The notes beneath the pieces were generated by a model. That model did not search any database and was not told the DNA's origin. It saw only the letters and a program-made list of their open reading frames with translations. From DASRHK01 sp963776465 (GTDB lineage: Bacteria; Pseudomonadota; Gammaproteobacteria; Nevskiales; Nevskiaceae): 64,000 nucleotides of DNA. Below are positions 43,601 through 50,903 of this stretch, one piece after another. Positions within the stretch are counted from its first letter, which is position 1; the number at the start of each line of letters is the position of its first letter. Location of the stretch: contig CAVZMV010000002.1 of assembly GCA_963776465.1 (NCBI GenBank), positions 2,666,001 to 2,730,000 of the forward strand, read 5' to 3'. The translations under genes were made by a program, and so were the position numbers.

Positions 43601-44274
43601 AATGCGCGCACGATCCCATAGTTCGGTACCACACCAAGGCCGGCGGCAATCGCGTTCATCGCGTAGGCCGCGCCGCCGAGCGCGAGCGCGTAGCGGACGG
43701 CCTGGGGATCGCCGTCCAGGTCCGGCGCCAGCGGATCGCCCGGAATCACCGACGTCGGATCGAAGCCGAGCACGGCAACGGCCTGTTGCCGGAGGACCTC
43801 GTAGACCGCCATGAAGTTGCCGTTGCCCGCGAGCCTCCAGGCACGCAGCAGCAAGGCCATCGAATACGGGGTCAGGACGAACGTGTCGGCGTTCGCCGGG
43901 ACGATCGCCTCGAATCCCTGGCCCGGGGCCAGCGTGATCCGGCGACGATTCTCACCGCCGGCGTCGTCGGACTCGTCCACGTAGCTGCCACCGGAGCTGA
44001 TGGCGAGCAGCGGCTCGTTGAGCTGAGGCAGCTCGGCGCTGACGTGCCCGAGCGCATCCGTGACTGCAGTGGCGACCGCCGGACCAACCGGATTGCCGGC
44101 TGCGTCGATGTGGAAGAAGGAGACCGTGGCGCCGACCAGGGGACCCTTCACCACCGCGCCGTGCACCGTGCGCGCAGCGGGCATCCCGACGTCGCCGGGT
44201 GAGGTTTTGCCGCCGCAACCTGCGATCGCGAGGGCCAGCGTCGCCAACAGCAAACGGGTGGTCAGGAATCGCAT
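40648..44274 (-). CDS. Large lipoprotein with five Ig-like (cadherin/VCBS-type) repeats and a seven-repeat propeller
   Basis: A 1208-residue protein with a lipobox (LALAIAGC, near residue 20). Residues 30-130 resemble a carboxypeptidase-regulatory-like fold, and 130-290 are helical with no family I recognise. Five repeats of about 97 residues start near 293, 387, 484, 582 and 681, with DD.Y, PGVL.ND.D.DGD and G.L....G.F.Y signatures. A C-terminal domain (about 780-1208) has seven DG..V.F.S.A.NL-like repeats of a TolB-type propeller. It follows the FecR-domain gene after 1 bp. Surface display and adhesion or ligand binding are inferred. ATG 44274 begins the signal peptide. Confidence 0.8.
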   Translation of the reverse strand: MRFLTTRLLLATLALAIAGCGGKTSPGDVGMPAARTVHGAVVKGPLVGATVSFFHIDAAGNPVGPAVATAVTDALGHVSAELPQLNEPLLAISSGGSYVDESDDAGGENRRRITLAPGQGFEAIVPANADTFVLTPYSMALLLRAWRLAGNGNFMAVYEVLRQQAVAVLGFDPTSVIPGDPLAPDLDGDPQAVRYALALGGAAYAMNAIAAGLGVVPNYGIVRAFIDDLSDGALDGRVDDALIVLKLAPINDVDLNGEIVRFRNNHFELYDGVLVEIDEASWSITPSLPPDPPPMAVADAITVAEGGTATTLAGGATSVLANDGGNASLVAMLVTEPIHGELTLNPDGTFHYVHDGSQTTTDVFTYRATDGAQDSAPVSVSIAITPVNDLPVANDDGYTGDAGDVLTVSLPGVLFNDVDADGDALTAVLVTPPTHGTLVLDANGGFRYTPSADFDGADFFTYRASDGQGVSNLATVQLRLTGTNAAPIALDDSYQANGGPLGVLAPGVLGNDSDPDGDSLSAILVTPPAVGTLALVSNGSFSYSPPPGFNGTVTFQYRASDGQSSSNVATVQINVRSVPDVNHAPIGKDDAYSTTFGDTLVVPAPGVLGNDSDPDGDALSAVLVSGPSIGSLDLHPDGSFEYPAFSDKALRPTNPTQDQFTYRASDGELQSALVTVTITINQAPSGAADDYNAIPGEVLAVDAPGVLDNDFDGDGDAITAVLETAPTKGTLNFNADGSFMYQPFAGTTDDTDQFTYRIDDGLVQSDPVTVTIDTFFCDCSTPQGRHSAVLTQDGSTVVFLSADQSLDPAKTTTNTDIFVTTFNPIVTAGKSAHAKVSVDGGTTLRLMAANGAEPNSDATRVNVTPDGHYVVFTTYATNYVTGLTLPGFSNQVYRYSLSGADAGEIVLVSAQDDSSSAGNGFDNQSDTISDDGNFVAFQSSSTNIASPATSGEQVFRRDISNEVTTLVSAAQFGGGADSSASTSVSSISADGDLVSFESNALNILPNNAKAFSNGSSQTYVRDVGAGTTVMASVDSQDNPGDNNSVRSWLSPDGSLIAIQTYARNLITGDTTAAGLSEVIVHDLSDLSNVRVSEGVAAAAADGSSQIHVNAFSADNQFVSFVSQASNLVANDTNEVQDVFVHSLVSGTTARVNLDAEGDEAVSGSRNQSHALSADGSKIAFDSNAINLEDPTGQQQVYVVDNPLDVPVP

Positions 44275-44275
44275 G

Positions 44276-45760
44276 TCAGTGACGAGCACCGAAGGTGGCG
44301 GCACCGTTCACGGTGGTTCCGCCGTTGTTGAGGTTATAGGTGAGGCCGGCGCCGGCCGGGAGGCTCTGGCCGCCGCTGCCAGGAACGAAGAAGCCCGCGA
44401 ACGAGCCGGTCCCCTGCTGCTGCCCGCCCACCGTGACGGTCGAGTAGTTGCCGCCGAAGAGCGGCACGGGGCTGTGCAGGCTGGCCATGCCGGTGGCGCT
44501 CCACACCTGATCGTTGATGGTCAGGTTCACGCTGTTGGTGAGCGTCTGGTTCGTGAAGTCCGCCGAGAGCGATGCGGACCCGAGGAAGCCGACGTGTCCA
44601 AGGTTGTCGGTAGGGTTGGTGTTGCCGACCAGGTCGTAGTTCGCCGTCCCGGTGATCGGCAGCGCGAATACAGCGTCGGTCTGCGCGCCCGTGATCCAGT
44701 GGAGGTCGTGATTGTCGAGATTCACCGGCGATCCTGCGATCTGGACCGTCTCGCTCCAGCGGCCCCAGCGCATGCCCGTCTCAGGGTCGAAGCCGACGTT
44801 GCTGACGACGCCACCGCCGAGCTGGAACGCTTGCGGCCCGCTCCCAGTGAGTCCCTGGAACGAGGTCAGGTGGCCAGCATCGTCGACGTTCCCCGGCGGA
44901 TTGGGGATGACGCCGGCGCCCACGCCGACCGGCGCGACGCTCGGCGAAGAGGTGCTGTGTGCAACCAGCAGATCTCCCTGCGACCCGAGCAGCTTGTCCG
45001 GGATGACGACGTCGTGGTACCCCGGATCGTTCTCATCCAGCGTGCAATGGCAATCGTCGGGTCCGCCTGGACCGCCGGCGATCTCGCCTTCGAACGGCGG
45101 ACCGCCGCCCTGCCCGTCCAGCACCGTCTCCAGCACCGATGGCGGCGCCAGCAGTCGCTGCGGCGCAGAGTCGCTGCTGCCGACCCAGGCGAACTCGTCG
45201 TCCGCCAGCACCAGCTCGCCGGCACCGTTGGATACGACGACGCTGCCGTCGGACACGCCGATGTAGAGACCGTCCGGCGTCGCGGCGCAATCGCCCTGGC
45301 ACAGCGCCATGCGGTAATCGGTACCGCGCACGCCGATCGTCGCCACGGTCGTGTTGACCTGATAGGTGTCGCCTGCCCGCTTGCCGATGAGGCCGGTGAT
45401 GGTGCGCAGCCCGCCCTTCAGCAGGCGCAGCACGCTGCTGCCGATCTGCGACGACGCGCTGGCGGGTGCGGCGGAGGTGTAGGAGAACTGGTCGATCGCG
45501 AGCGTCGACGACGGCTGCAGCGCGATCAGCGCTCCGTCGGACATGCGTAGCTGCGCGCGGCTCTTGGCGCCGACGACGATCTGGTCGCCGGGCTCGAGGG
45601 TGGTCCCGCGCTGCGCCGCGATGGTTTGTCCGGCGCGATGCAGCTCGACCGGACCGACGGTGTAGAGCACGCGCCCCGCAGCGGCGTGCGCCAGGCCCGT
45701 GAACAGCGCGAGCATCGCGCCTCCGAAGCACAGCAGCAAGCGTCGTCGGTGCAGCCTCAT
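44276..45760 (-). CDS. Secreted FecR-domain protein with TbpB-like beta-barrel C-terminus
   Basis: A 494-residue protein with a Sec signal peptide (FTGLAHA, about residue 26) and no lipobox. A FecR domain (about 45-160) has EPGDQIVVGAKSRAQLRMSDG and VNTTVATIGVRGTDYRM. A low-complexity middle with a Cys pair (DDCHC) follows. The C-terminal region (about 350-494; VGFLGSASLSADFTNQTL, GTGSFAGFFVPG, TTVNGAATFG) resembles the eight-stranded barrels of TbpB-like surface proteins. It lacks the TM and sigma-binding form of FecR regulators. ATG 45760 overlaps the preceding gene's stop, so it is translated with the TPR/barrel gene and is a candidate export substrate of it; the export role is inference. 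Confidence 0.78.
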   Translation of the reverse strand: MRLHRRRLLLCFGGAMLALFTGLAHAAAGRVLYTVGPVELHRAGQTIAAQRGTTLEPGDQIVVGAKSRAQLRMSDGALIALQPSSTLAIDQFSYTSAAPASASSQIGSSVLRLLKGGLRTITGLIGKRAGDTYQVNTTVATIGVRGTDYRMALCQGDCAATPDGLYIGVSDGSVVVSNGAGELVLADDEFAWVGSSDSAPQRLLAPPSVLETVLDGQGGGPPFEGEIAGGPGGPDDCHCTLDENDPGYHDVVIPDKLLGSQGDLLVAHSTSSPSVAPVGVGAGVIPNPPGNVDDAGHLTSFQGLTGSGPQAFQLGGGVVSNVGFDPETGMRWGRWSETVQIAGSPVNLDNHDLHWITGAQTDAVFALPITGTANYDLVGNTNPTDNLGHVGFLGSASLSADFTNQTLTNSVNLTINDQVWSATGMASLHSPVPLFGGNYSTVTVGGQQQGTGSFAGFFVPGSGGQSLPAGAGLTYNLNNGGTTVNGAATFGARH

Positions 45761-47119
45761 CGGAACTCCCTTCGCAGCATCAGGCTGGCGTCCACGCGGT
45801 CGTACTCGAACAAGCTTATGCTCGACCGGTTGTCGATGTATGTGACCTGCGTCCCAATCGCCCAGTGCCGCGCCGGGACGTCCTTCCAGTCCAGGCTCAG
45901 CCGGGCCGAGGTACTGGGTGTCGTCGCGATACAGCGCGAAGCTGCTGCCGTCCTGGAATACGCCCTCCAGGAAGGCGTCTCGATAATCCGAGCGCAGCAC
46001 CGCAATCGAGACCGAGCCGAGGACGTTGCTGCGCGGCGTCACGAAGGCCGACAGCCGGCCACCCAGCATGTTCCTGCCGAACGGCGACTCTTCCTTGCGC
46101 GCACGGTCCTGACCGCCCGTGACTGACGCGGCGAGCTGGATCCGTGGGCGCATGTCCCACGTGTGGATGACGGCCACGCTACCCAGATAAGAATCCACAT
46201 CCTCGCTCGCGAGCTCGGATGCGAACCGCAGTGCAGCGGCGCGCGCCCCCAGGCCGAGCTGCCAGGCTTCGGCAAGTCCGATGACTGCGGAAAGATCGAG
46301 CGCCGTGTTGACGTTGTTGCGTTCGCCGTCCAGCGCCACGTACGTACCGCTGGCGACGGCCGCAAGCGTCAGGTTCTCCCGCGCGCGCTCCAGGCCGGCG
46401 CCGACGCGAGCGACGGTCGAGTCGACGAACGAGGCCTCGGGATAATTGCGCTGCTGCGCGGACGCGTCGCCCAGCAGGCGCCACCGCGGCGCAAACGGAT
46501 AGGACAGCTGCCCGGCGACACCCCCACCGTAGTACGGCGACGATTGTGACTGGCTGCGATCGTTGAGATCGAAGCCCTCGAACACGCGGGAGTCGGTAGC
46601 GCCGTTGGCGTTGCTGTCGTAGCCGCCGCCAGCTTCGATCAGCGCGCTGAACAACGGACGATAGGCGCCGGAGCGACGGTCGATGGCGTCCAGGTAGTCA
46701 TGGATGACGGCGGCGACCGCCGGCGGAGGCTGCTCCTGCTGCAGCGTCTCGAACTCGCGGCGCGCGGACTCGTTGTCGCCTGCCGCGTAGTAGGCGCGCG
46801 CAAGTTCCAGCCGGGCGCCCGAAAACGCGGGCGCGGATGACACGCTTCGCTGCAACGCGAAAACGGCAACGCTGGAATGGCCTGCGTCGAGGGCCGACGA
46901 GCCGAGCAGGTAGTCGTAATCGACGTCGCCCGCGTAGTCGGACTCGAGCGCGAGCAGCTGCTGATAGGTCTGCTCTGCGGGTTGTGCAGTGGCAGCCGCG
47001 CGGATCGCGCGTCCCTGCTCACTGTCCTTGAAGCCGGCGGCGGCCATCGATGCGCCGGACGCGAAGAGGATCAGCCCTACCACGAGGATTCCACGCCACA
47101 TGCACGAATGCGCTTGCAC
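45757..47119 (-). pseudogene. TPR plus outer-membrane beta-barrel protein (SLAM/DUF560-like), frameshifted
   Basis: Signal peptide (ILVVGLILFASGASMAAAG), TPR-like helices (about 30-155, including ALQRSVSSAPAFSGARLELA), then a barrel opening GGGYDSNANGATD and alternating strands. The frame runs to FALYRDDTQYL and resumes one frame over as LSLDWKDVPARHWAIGTQV, ending SLMLRREF with the terminal aromatic-type signature of outer-membrane proteins. One extra base in 45901-45907 explains it (1363 bp = 454 codons + 1). TPR-plus-barrel is the layout of surface lipoprotein assembly modulators. The final ATGA overlap with the FecR gene is intact. GTG 47119 is chosen for the AGAGGGGG before it. Confidence 0.75.
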
Positions 47120-47172
47120 TTCCGGCCCCCTCTTTGGACCGGAGCTTTATAACCTACCGTTGCTGCGATTAG

Positions 47173-48072
47173 CTAGGCCGCTGCGCTCGCGGTGGCTTGC
47201 GCGCCCAGCTCCGCAGCCATCACTGCGTCGCCTGCCGCGATGGCGTTGCCGTTGGTCTCGCGGAAGCTGCGGTCCCAGGTCTCGTAGATGGTGAGATCGC
47301 CGAACTTCCATGGATGGAAGCCGGGGATGAAGTACGCCAGGTAGTGCGGCATCAGGCGCGGATAGATGCCGCCCCAGCCGTACAGCCACCACAGGCCCCT
47401 GAGCCAGACGCCGAGGCGATTCTTCACGCCGTCCACCTTGAACATGTGGTGCATCACCATGAACACGTGGAACGGGAACGAAAATGTCGTCTGAACGAAG
47501 GACAGGATGCGGGTGAAGTAGCTGGCCTTGGCCACCTTGGTCAGCACGTCGTAGGCGACGGCCTTGTGCTCGATCTCCTCGATGGCATGCCACGCGTACA
47601 TCGCGCGCACGCGCGGATCGGCTTTCTCCATGATGCCGGCGGAGAAGAAGCCGTGCGCCATCAGCGCCGTCATGTGCTCTGCGGCAGCGGTCTGCCCGAG
47701 CGTGAACGCGCGCGAGAAGTACTTGCGGAAGAACCCGAACATCACGTCCTTCTGCTTCTTGAGGACCTTGTCCACGTCGATGCCCTGGGCGCGGATGTGG
47801 TTGTTGAACTGCGTGTGCACCATGCCGTGCTGGCCTTCCTGGTACATGAAGTCCTTGACCTGCGCCTGCAGCGTCGGGTCGGTGATCTGGTCGCGGTAGT
47901 CGCGCACGCAGGCGATGAAGAATTTCTCGCCTTCCGGGAACAGCAGCGACATGGCGTCGAAGAAGCGCGTCTTGAAGGCGTCGCCGTCCAGCCAGTACTT
48001 GGGCACGTCCGGACCGAAGCCGAAGTCGGGGCCCTTGCGCGGGACGATGGGACGGGTCTGCAGATCGGTCAC
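47173..48072 (-). CDS. Predicted metal-dependent hydrolase (PF10118-like)
   Basis: A 299-residue helical protein of the COG3687 type. Possible diiron or metal ligands are in FMYQEGQHGMVHTQFN and AWHAIEEIEHKAVAYD, a ferritin-like EXXH pair, with hydrophobic segments (FPFHVFMVMHHMF, LRGLWWLYGWGGIYP) that may dip into the membrane. The family is often found with lipid or steroid metabolism genes; the reaction is unknown. It lies 92 bp downstream of an AraC-type gene on the same strand. Confidence 0.82.
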   Translation of the reverse strand: MTDLQTRPIVPRKGPDFGFGPDVPKYWLDGDAFKTRFFDAMSLLFPEGEKFFIACVRDYRDQITDPTLQAQVKDFMYQEGQHGMVHTQFNNHIRAQGIDVDKVLKKQKDVMFGFFRKYFSRAFTLGQTAAAEHMTALMAHGFFSAGIMEKADPRVRAMYAWHAIEEIEHKAVAYDVLTKVAKASYFTRILSFVQTTFSFPFHVFMVMHHMFKVDGVKNRLGVWLRGLWWLYGWGGIYPRLMPHYLAYFIPGFHPWKFGDLTIYETWDRSFRETNGNAIAAGDAVMAAELGAQATASAAA

Positions 48073-48163
48073 GGCCAGCTCCTGGAGTTGCTCAGGGTCA
48101 GCCTACGAGGTCGTCGGGCGGCTTGCTATGACCGCCGGCGACCCCGGGGAACATTTCGCGACA

Positions 48164-49195
48164 CTAGCGGCCGCGCGACTGGAATGCTCTCGGCGACACG
48201 CCGCTCCAGCGCTTGAAGGCGCGAGTGAAGCTGCGGCGGTCCGAAAACCCCAGGCGCTCGCTGATGTCCTCGATGCCCTCGCCTGGCTTCTCCAGCAGCT
48301 GCAGCGCCAGGCGGTAGCGCACCCTGCCCTGGAGATCACCGTAGCTCTGTCCTTCCTCGCGAAGCCGCCGCTGCAGCGTGCGGGTGTGCAGCGTGAGCTC
48401 GGCCGCCATTTGCTCGATGCCCTGCCCGAGGAGCTGCGGCTTGCGCACGAACGCCTGCTCGATCGCCGCCACCAGGCCGAGCCGTTTCTGCAGTTGCGGC
48501 AGGCGACGCTCGACGCGATAGAGCGCCTGCTCGTGCAGCGCCGGAAAGCCGCCGCCCAGCGGACGGTCCAGCAGCTTCTTGTCCAGCTCCAGCGTGTAGC
48601 GCGGCTGCCGGAACTTCACCGGGCCGCGGAAGAACTTCTGGTACTCCTTGCGATACGGCGGCGCTGCGTGCCGGAAGCACAGGCGCTCGAAGCGCGGCTG
48701 CTCGCCGAGGAGGATGCGCGCGAATTTCTGGATCGACGCGAAGATCGTTTCCGGGAAGTACGGCGCAGGAGGCCTGCGCGTCTCGCCCGGCTGAAGGTCG
48801 AGCACCAGGACGGCAGCGCGCGAGGTCTCCTCCAGGTGCACGTTGATCATCGGGTTGATCAGCTCCCGCACCCAGTCGAACACGCGCATCGCTTCGCGCA
48901 GCGTGGAGCTGGTGGTCAGGAACGTCTCCAGGTCCGGCAGGTACTCGAAGGCGAAGGTCTCGCCGAGCACGAAGGGAAAGTGGTGGCGCCGCGAGCGGGC
49001 GATGCACGCGTCCATCACTTTCTCCAGCAGCGCGCGCTCGATGGTCGCGCTCTCCAGGTGAACGAGGTCGGTCTGGATGCCCAGCTCCCGGAACACCGAC
49101 TGGATGTTGAAGCCGCACTGCTGGGCGGCCTTCACCCAGTTCGGCAGCGTGATGAACGGGACCGGATCGTTGTGCAGCGGCGCTGGCGGCGTCAC
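48164..49195 (-). CDS. AraC-family transcriptional regulator (Arabinose_bd-type N-terminus)
   Basis: A 343-residue regulator. The N-terminal part (about 20-200, ATIERALLEKVMDACIARSR) matches the Arabinose_bd-like domain of OruR/ArgR-type activators, and the C-terminal AraC double helix-turn-helix (about 245-340) has AAELTLHTRTLQRRLREEG and ISERLGFSDRRSFTRAFKRWSGVSP-like sequence. GTG 49195 is 12 bp after the membrane-protein gene. Likely targets are neighbouring lipid-type genes such as the hydrolase downstream; that is inference. Confidence 0.9.
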   Translation of the reverse strand: MTPPAPLHNDPVPFITLPNWVKAAQQCGFNIQSVFRELGIQTDLVHLESATIERALLEKVMDACIARSRRHHFPFVLGETFAFEYLPDLETFLTTSSTLREAMRVFDWVRELINPMINVHLEETSRAAVLVLDLQPGETRRPPAPYFPETIFASIQKFARILLGEQPRFERLCFRHAAPPYRKEYQKFFRGPVKFRQPRYTLELDKKLLDRPLGGGFPALHEQALYRVERRLPQLQKRLGLVAAIEQAFVRKPQLLGQGIEQMAAELTLHTRTLQRRLREEGQSYGDLQGRVRYRLALQLLEKPGEGIEDISERLGFSDRRSFTRAFKRWSGVSPRAFQSRGR

Positions 49196-49207
49196 GGCCG
49201 CAGCGGT

Positions 49208-49639
49208 TTAAGCCGTCGCGCCGGCGGCCGCCGGTCGCGCGAGGAAGCGCATGAGCATGGCCACGCCGAGACCCCAGGCGCCGTTGAGTAGGAACGCGCC
49301 GACCCAGATCTTCGGGTCCCAGCCGGCGCCCATCGGCATGTCCTTGAGCGGGAACACCACACACAGCGCCACGATCGTCGGGCCGATCGCGCCCAGGACC
49401 AGCGCCACGATCCAGTAGCGCCAGCTCGTGTTCGGGCGGATCAGCGGCCACAGCGCGATCGCCCAGACCCCGCCCCAGAAGGCCAGCGACAGCACGCGCG
49501 GCACGTGCAGGGGCGATGTCGGCGTCATGTCGTACGGCGATGTCGGCACCAGGCCGGCGGCATGGAACACCGCGAACAGCCCCTGGTGGAACACCAGGGT
49601 GGAGACGAATCCGGCGATGAACGCCTTGAGGTGGCTCAC
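49208..49639 (-). CDS. Small membrane protein of unknown function
   Basis: A 143-residue protein with about four TM helices (AFIAGFVSTLVFHQGLFAVF; VLSLAFWGGVWAIALWPLI; YWIVALVLGAIGPTIVALCVVF; FLLNGAWGLGVAMLMRFL). I do not recognise a named family. GTG 49639 overlaps the sucB stop (GTGA), so it is translated from the sucAB transcript although nothing ties it to the 2-oxoglutarate dehydrogenase complex. Confidence 0.78.
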   Translation of the reverse strand: MSHLKAFIAGFVSTLVFHQGLFAVFHAAGLVPTSPYDMTPTSPLHVPRVLSLAFWGGVWAIALWPLIRPNTSWRYWIVALVLGAIGPTIVALCVVFPLKDMPMGAGWDPKIWVGAFLLNGAWGLGVAMLMRFLARPAAAGATA

Positions 49640-50868
49640 AGCGAAAGCAGCATGCGGGCCGGGTCTTCCAGGCAGTCCTTGATCGTGCGCAGGAACAGCA
49701 CCGCCTCGCGGCCGTCGATGATGCGATGGTCGTAGGTCATCGCCACGTACATCATCGGGCGGATGGTGATCTCGCCGTTCACCACCACCGGACGCTCGGT
49801 GATGCCGTGCATGCCCAGGATTGCGCTCTGCGGCGGGTTGAGGATCGGCGTCGACATCATCGAGCCGAAGATGCCGCCATTGGTGATCGAGAACGTGCCG
49901 CCGGTGAGATCGTCGATCGTCAGCTTGTTGTCACGGGCCTTGGCGCCGAAATCGGCGATGGCCTTCTCGATGCCCGCGAACGACAGCTGGTCCGCATCGC
50001 GCAGGATCGGCACGACCAGGCCGCGCGGCGACGACACCGCGATGCCGATGTCGTAGTAGCCGTGATAGACGATGTCGTTGCCGTCGATGGAGGCGTTGAC
50101 CGCCGGAAATTTCTTCAGCGCTTCCAGCGAGGCGCGCACGAAGAACGACATGAAGCCGAGCTTGACGCCTTGCGCCTTCTCGAAGCTGTCCTTGTAGCGC
50201 GCGCGCATCTCGTTGACCGCCTTCAGGTCGACTTCGTTGAAGGTGGTCAGCATCGCCGCGGTGTTCTGCGCCTCGATCAGGCGCTCGGCGATGCGGGCGC
50301 GGATGCGGGTCATGGGAACCCGTTGCTCCTCGCGCGCACCCATGGGCTTGGGCGCAGGGCTGCCCTGCGCCTTCGGCGCGACGGGCTCGGACTTTGCGGC
50401 GGCCGGCTTGGCCTTGGCGAAGTTCTCCACGTCTTCGCGCGTCAGGCGCCCGCCCTTGCCGCTGGCCGGGATGCCTTCCGGCGAGATGCCCATCTCGGCG
50501 AGCATCTTGCGCACGGCGGGGCTCTGCGTGTCGTCGCCGGCACCGGCGGTGACTGGCGCTTTCGGCGCTTCGGCCTTGGCAGCCGCAGGCTTCGGTGCTT
50601 CCGCTTTCGCGGCCGGAGCAGACGCGGCGACGCCTTCGGTCAGGACGCCCAGAACATCACCGGCCTTGACGGTGGCGCCAGGCTGCACGCGCCACTCCTT
50701 GAGCACGCCGTCGGCGACCGCCGGCACTTCGAGCATGACCTTGTCGGTTTCCAGATCCACGAGGTTCTGCTCGCGCTTGACCGGCTCGCCCGCTTTCACG
50801 TGCCAGGTCGCGACCACGGCGGACGTGACCGATTCCGGCAGGTTGGGAACTTTGATTTCGATGGTCAT
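49636..50868 (-). CDS. sucB: Dihydrolipoyl succinyltransferase (E2 of 2-oxoglutarate dehydrogenase)
   Basis: A 410-residue E2 subunit. The lipoyl domain (1-76) has K43 in DLETDKVMLEV, followed by an Ala/Pro/Lys-rich linker, an E3-binding domain (about 115-150, SPAVRKMLAEMGISPEGIPASG), a second linker, and the catalytic domain with YDHRIIDGREAV (His and Asp). It transfers succinyl groups to CoA. It follows sucA by 35 bp. Confidence 0.96.
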   Translation of the reverse strand: MTIEIKVPNLPESVTSAVVATWHVKAGEPVKREQNLVDLETDKVMLEVPAVADGVLKEWRVQPGATVKAGDVLGVLTEGVAASAPAAKAEAPKPAAAKAEAPKAPVTAGAGDDTQSPAVRKMLAEMGISPEGIPASGKGGRLTREDVENFAKAKPAAAKSEPVAPKAQGSPAPKPMGAREEQRVPMTRIRARIAERLIEAQNTAAMLTTFNEVDLKAVNEMRARYKDSFEKAQGVKLGFMSFFVRASLEALKKFPAVNASIDGNDIVYHGYYDIGIAVSSPRGLVVPILRDADQLSFAGIEKAIADFGAKARDNKLTIDDLTGGTFSITNGGIFGSMMSTPILNPPQSAILGMHGITERPVVVNGEITIRPMMYVAMTYDHRIIDGREAVLFLRTIKDCLEDPARMLLSL

Positions 50869-50903
50869 GGTTGCTTGGATTCCCGGTTATTCGTTCCGCG
50901 CTT

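Noticed and set aside
44276..47119. A single 947-codon frame read as a barrel-FecR fusion protein
   Set aside because: The join is produced by the extra base near 45905; the FecR part has its own signal peptide and ATG overlapping the true barrel stop.
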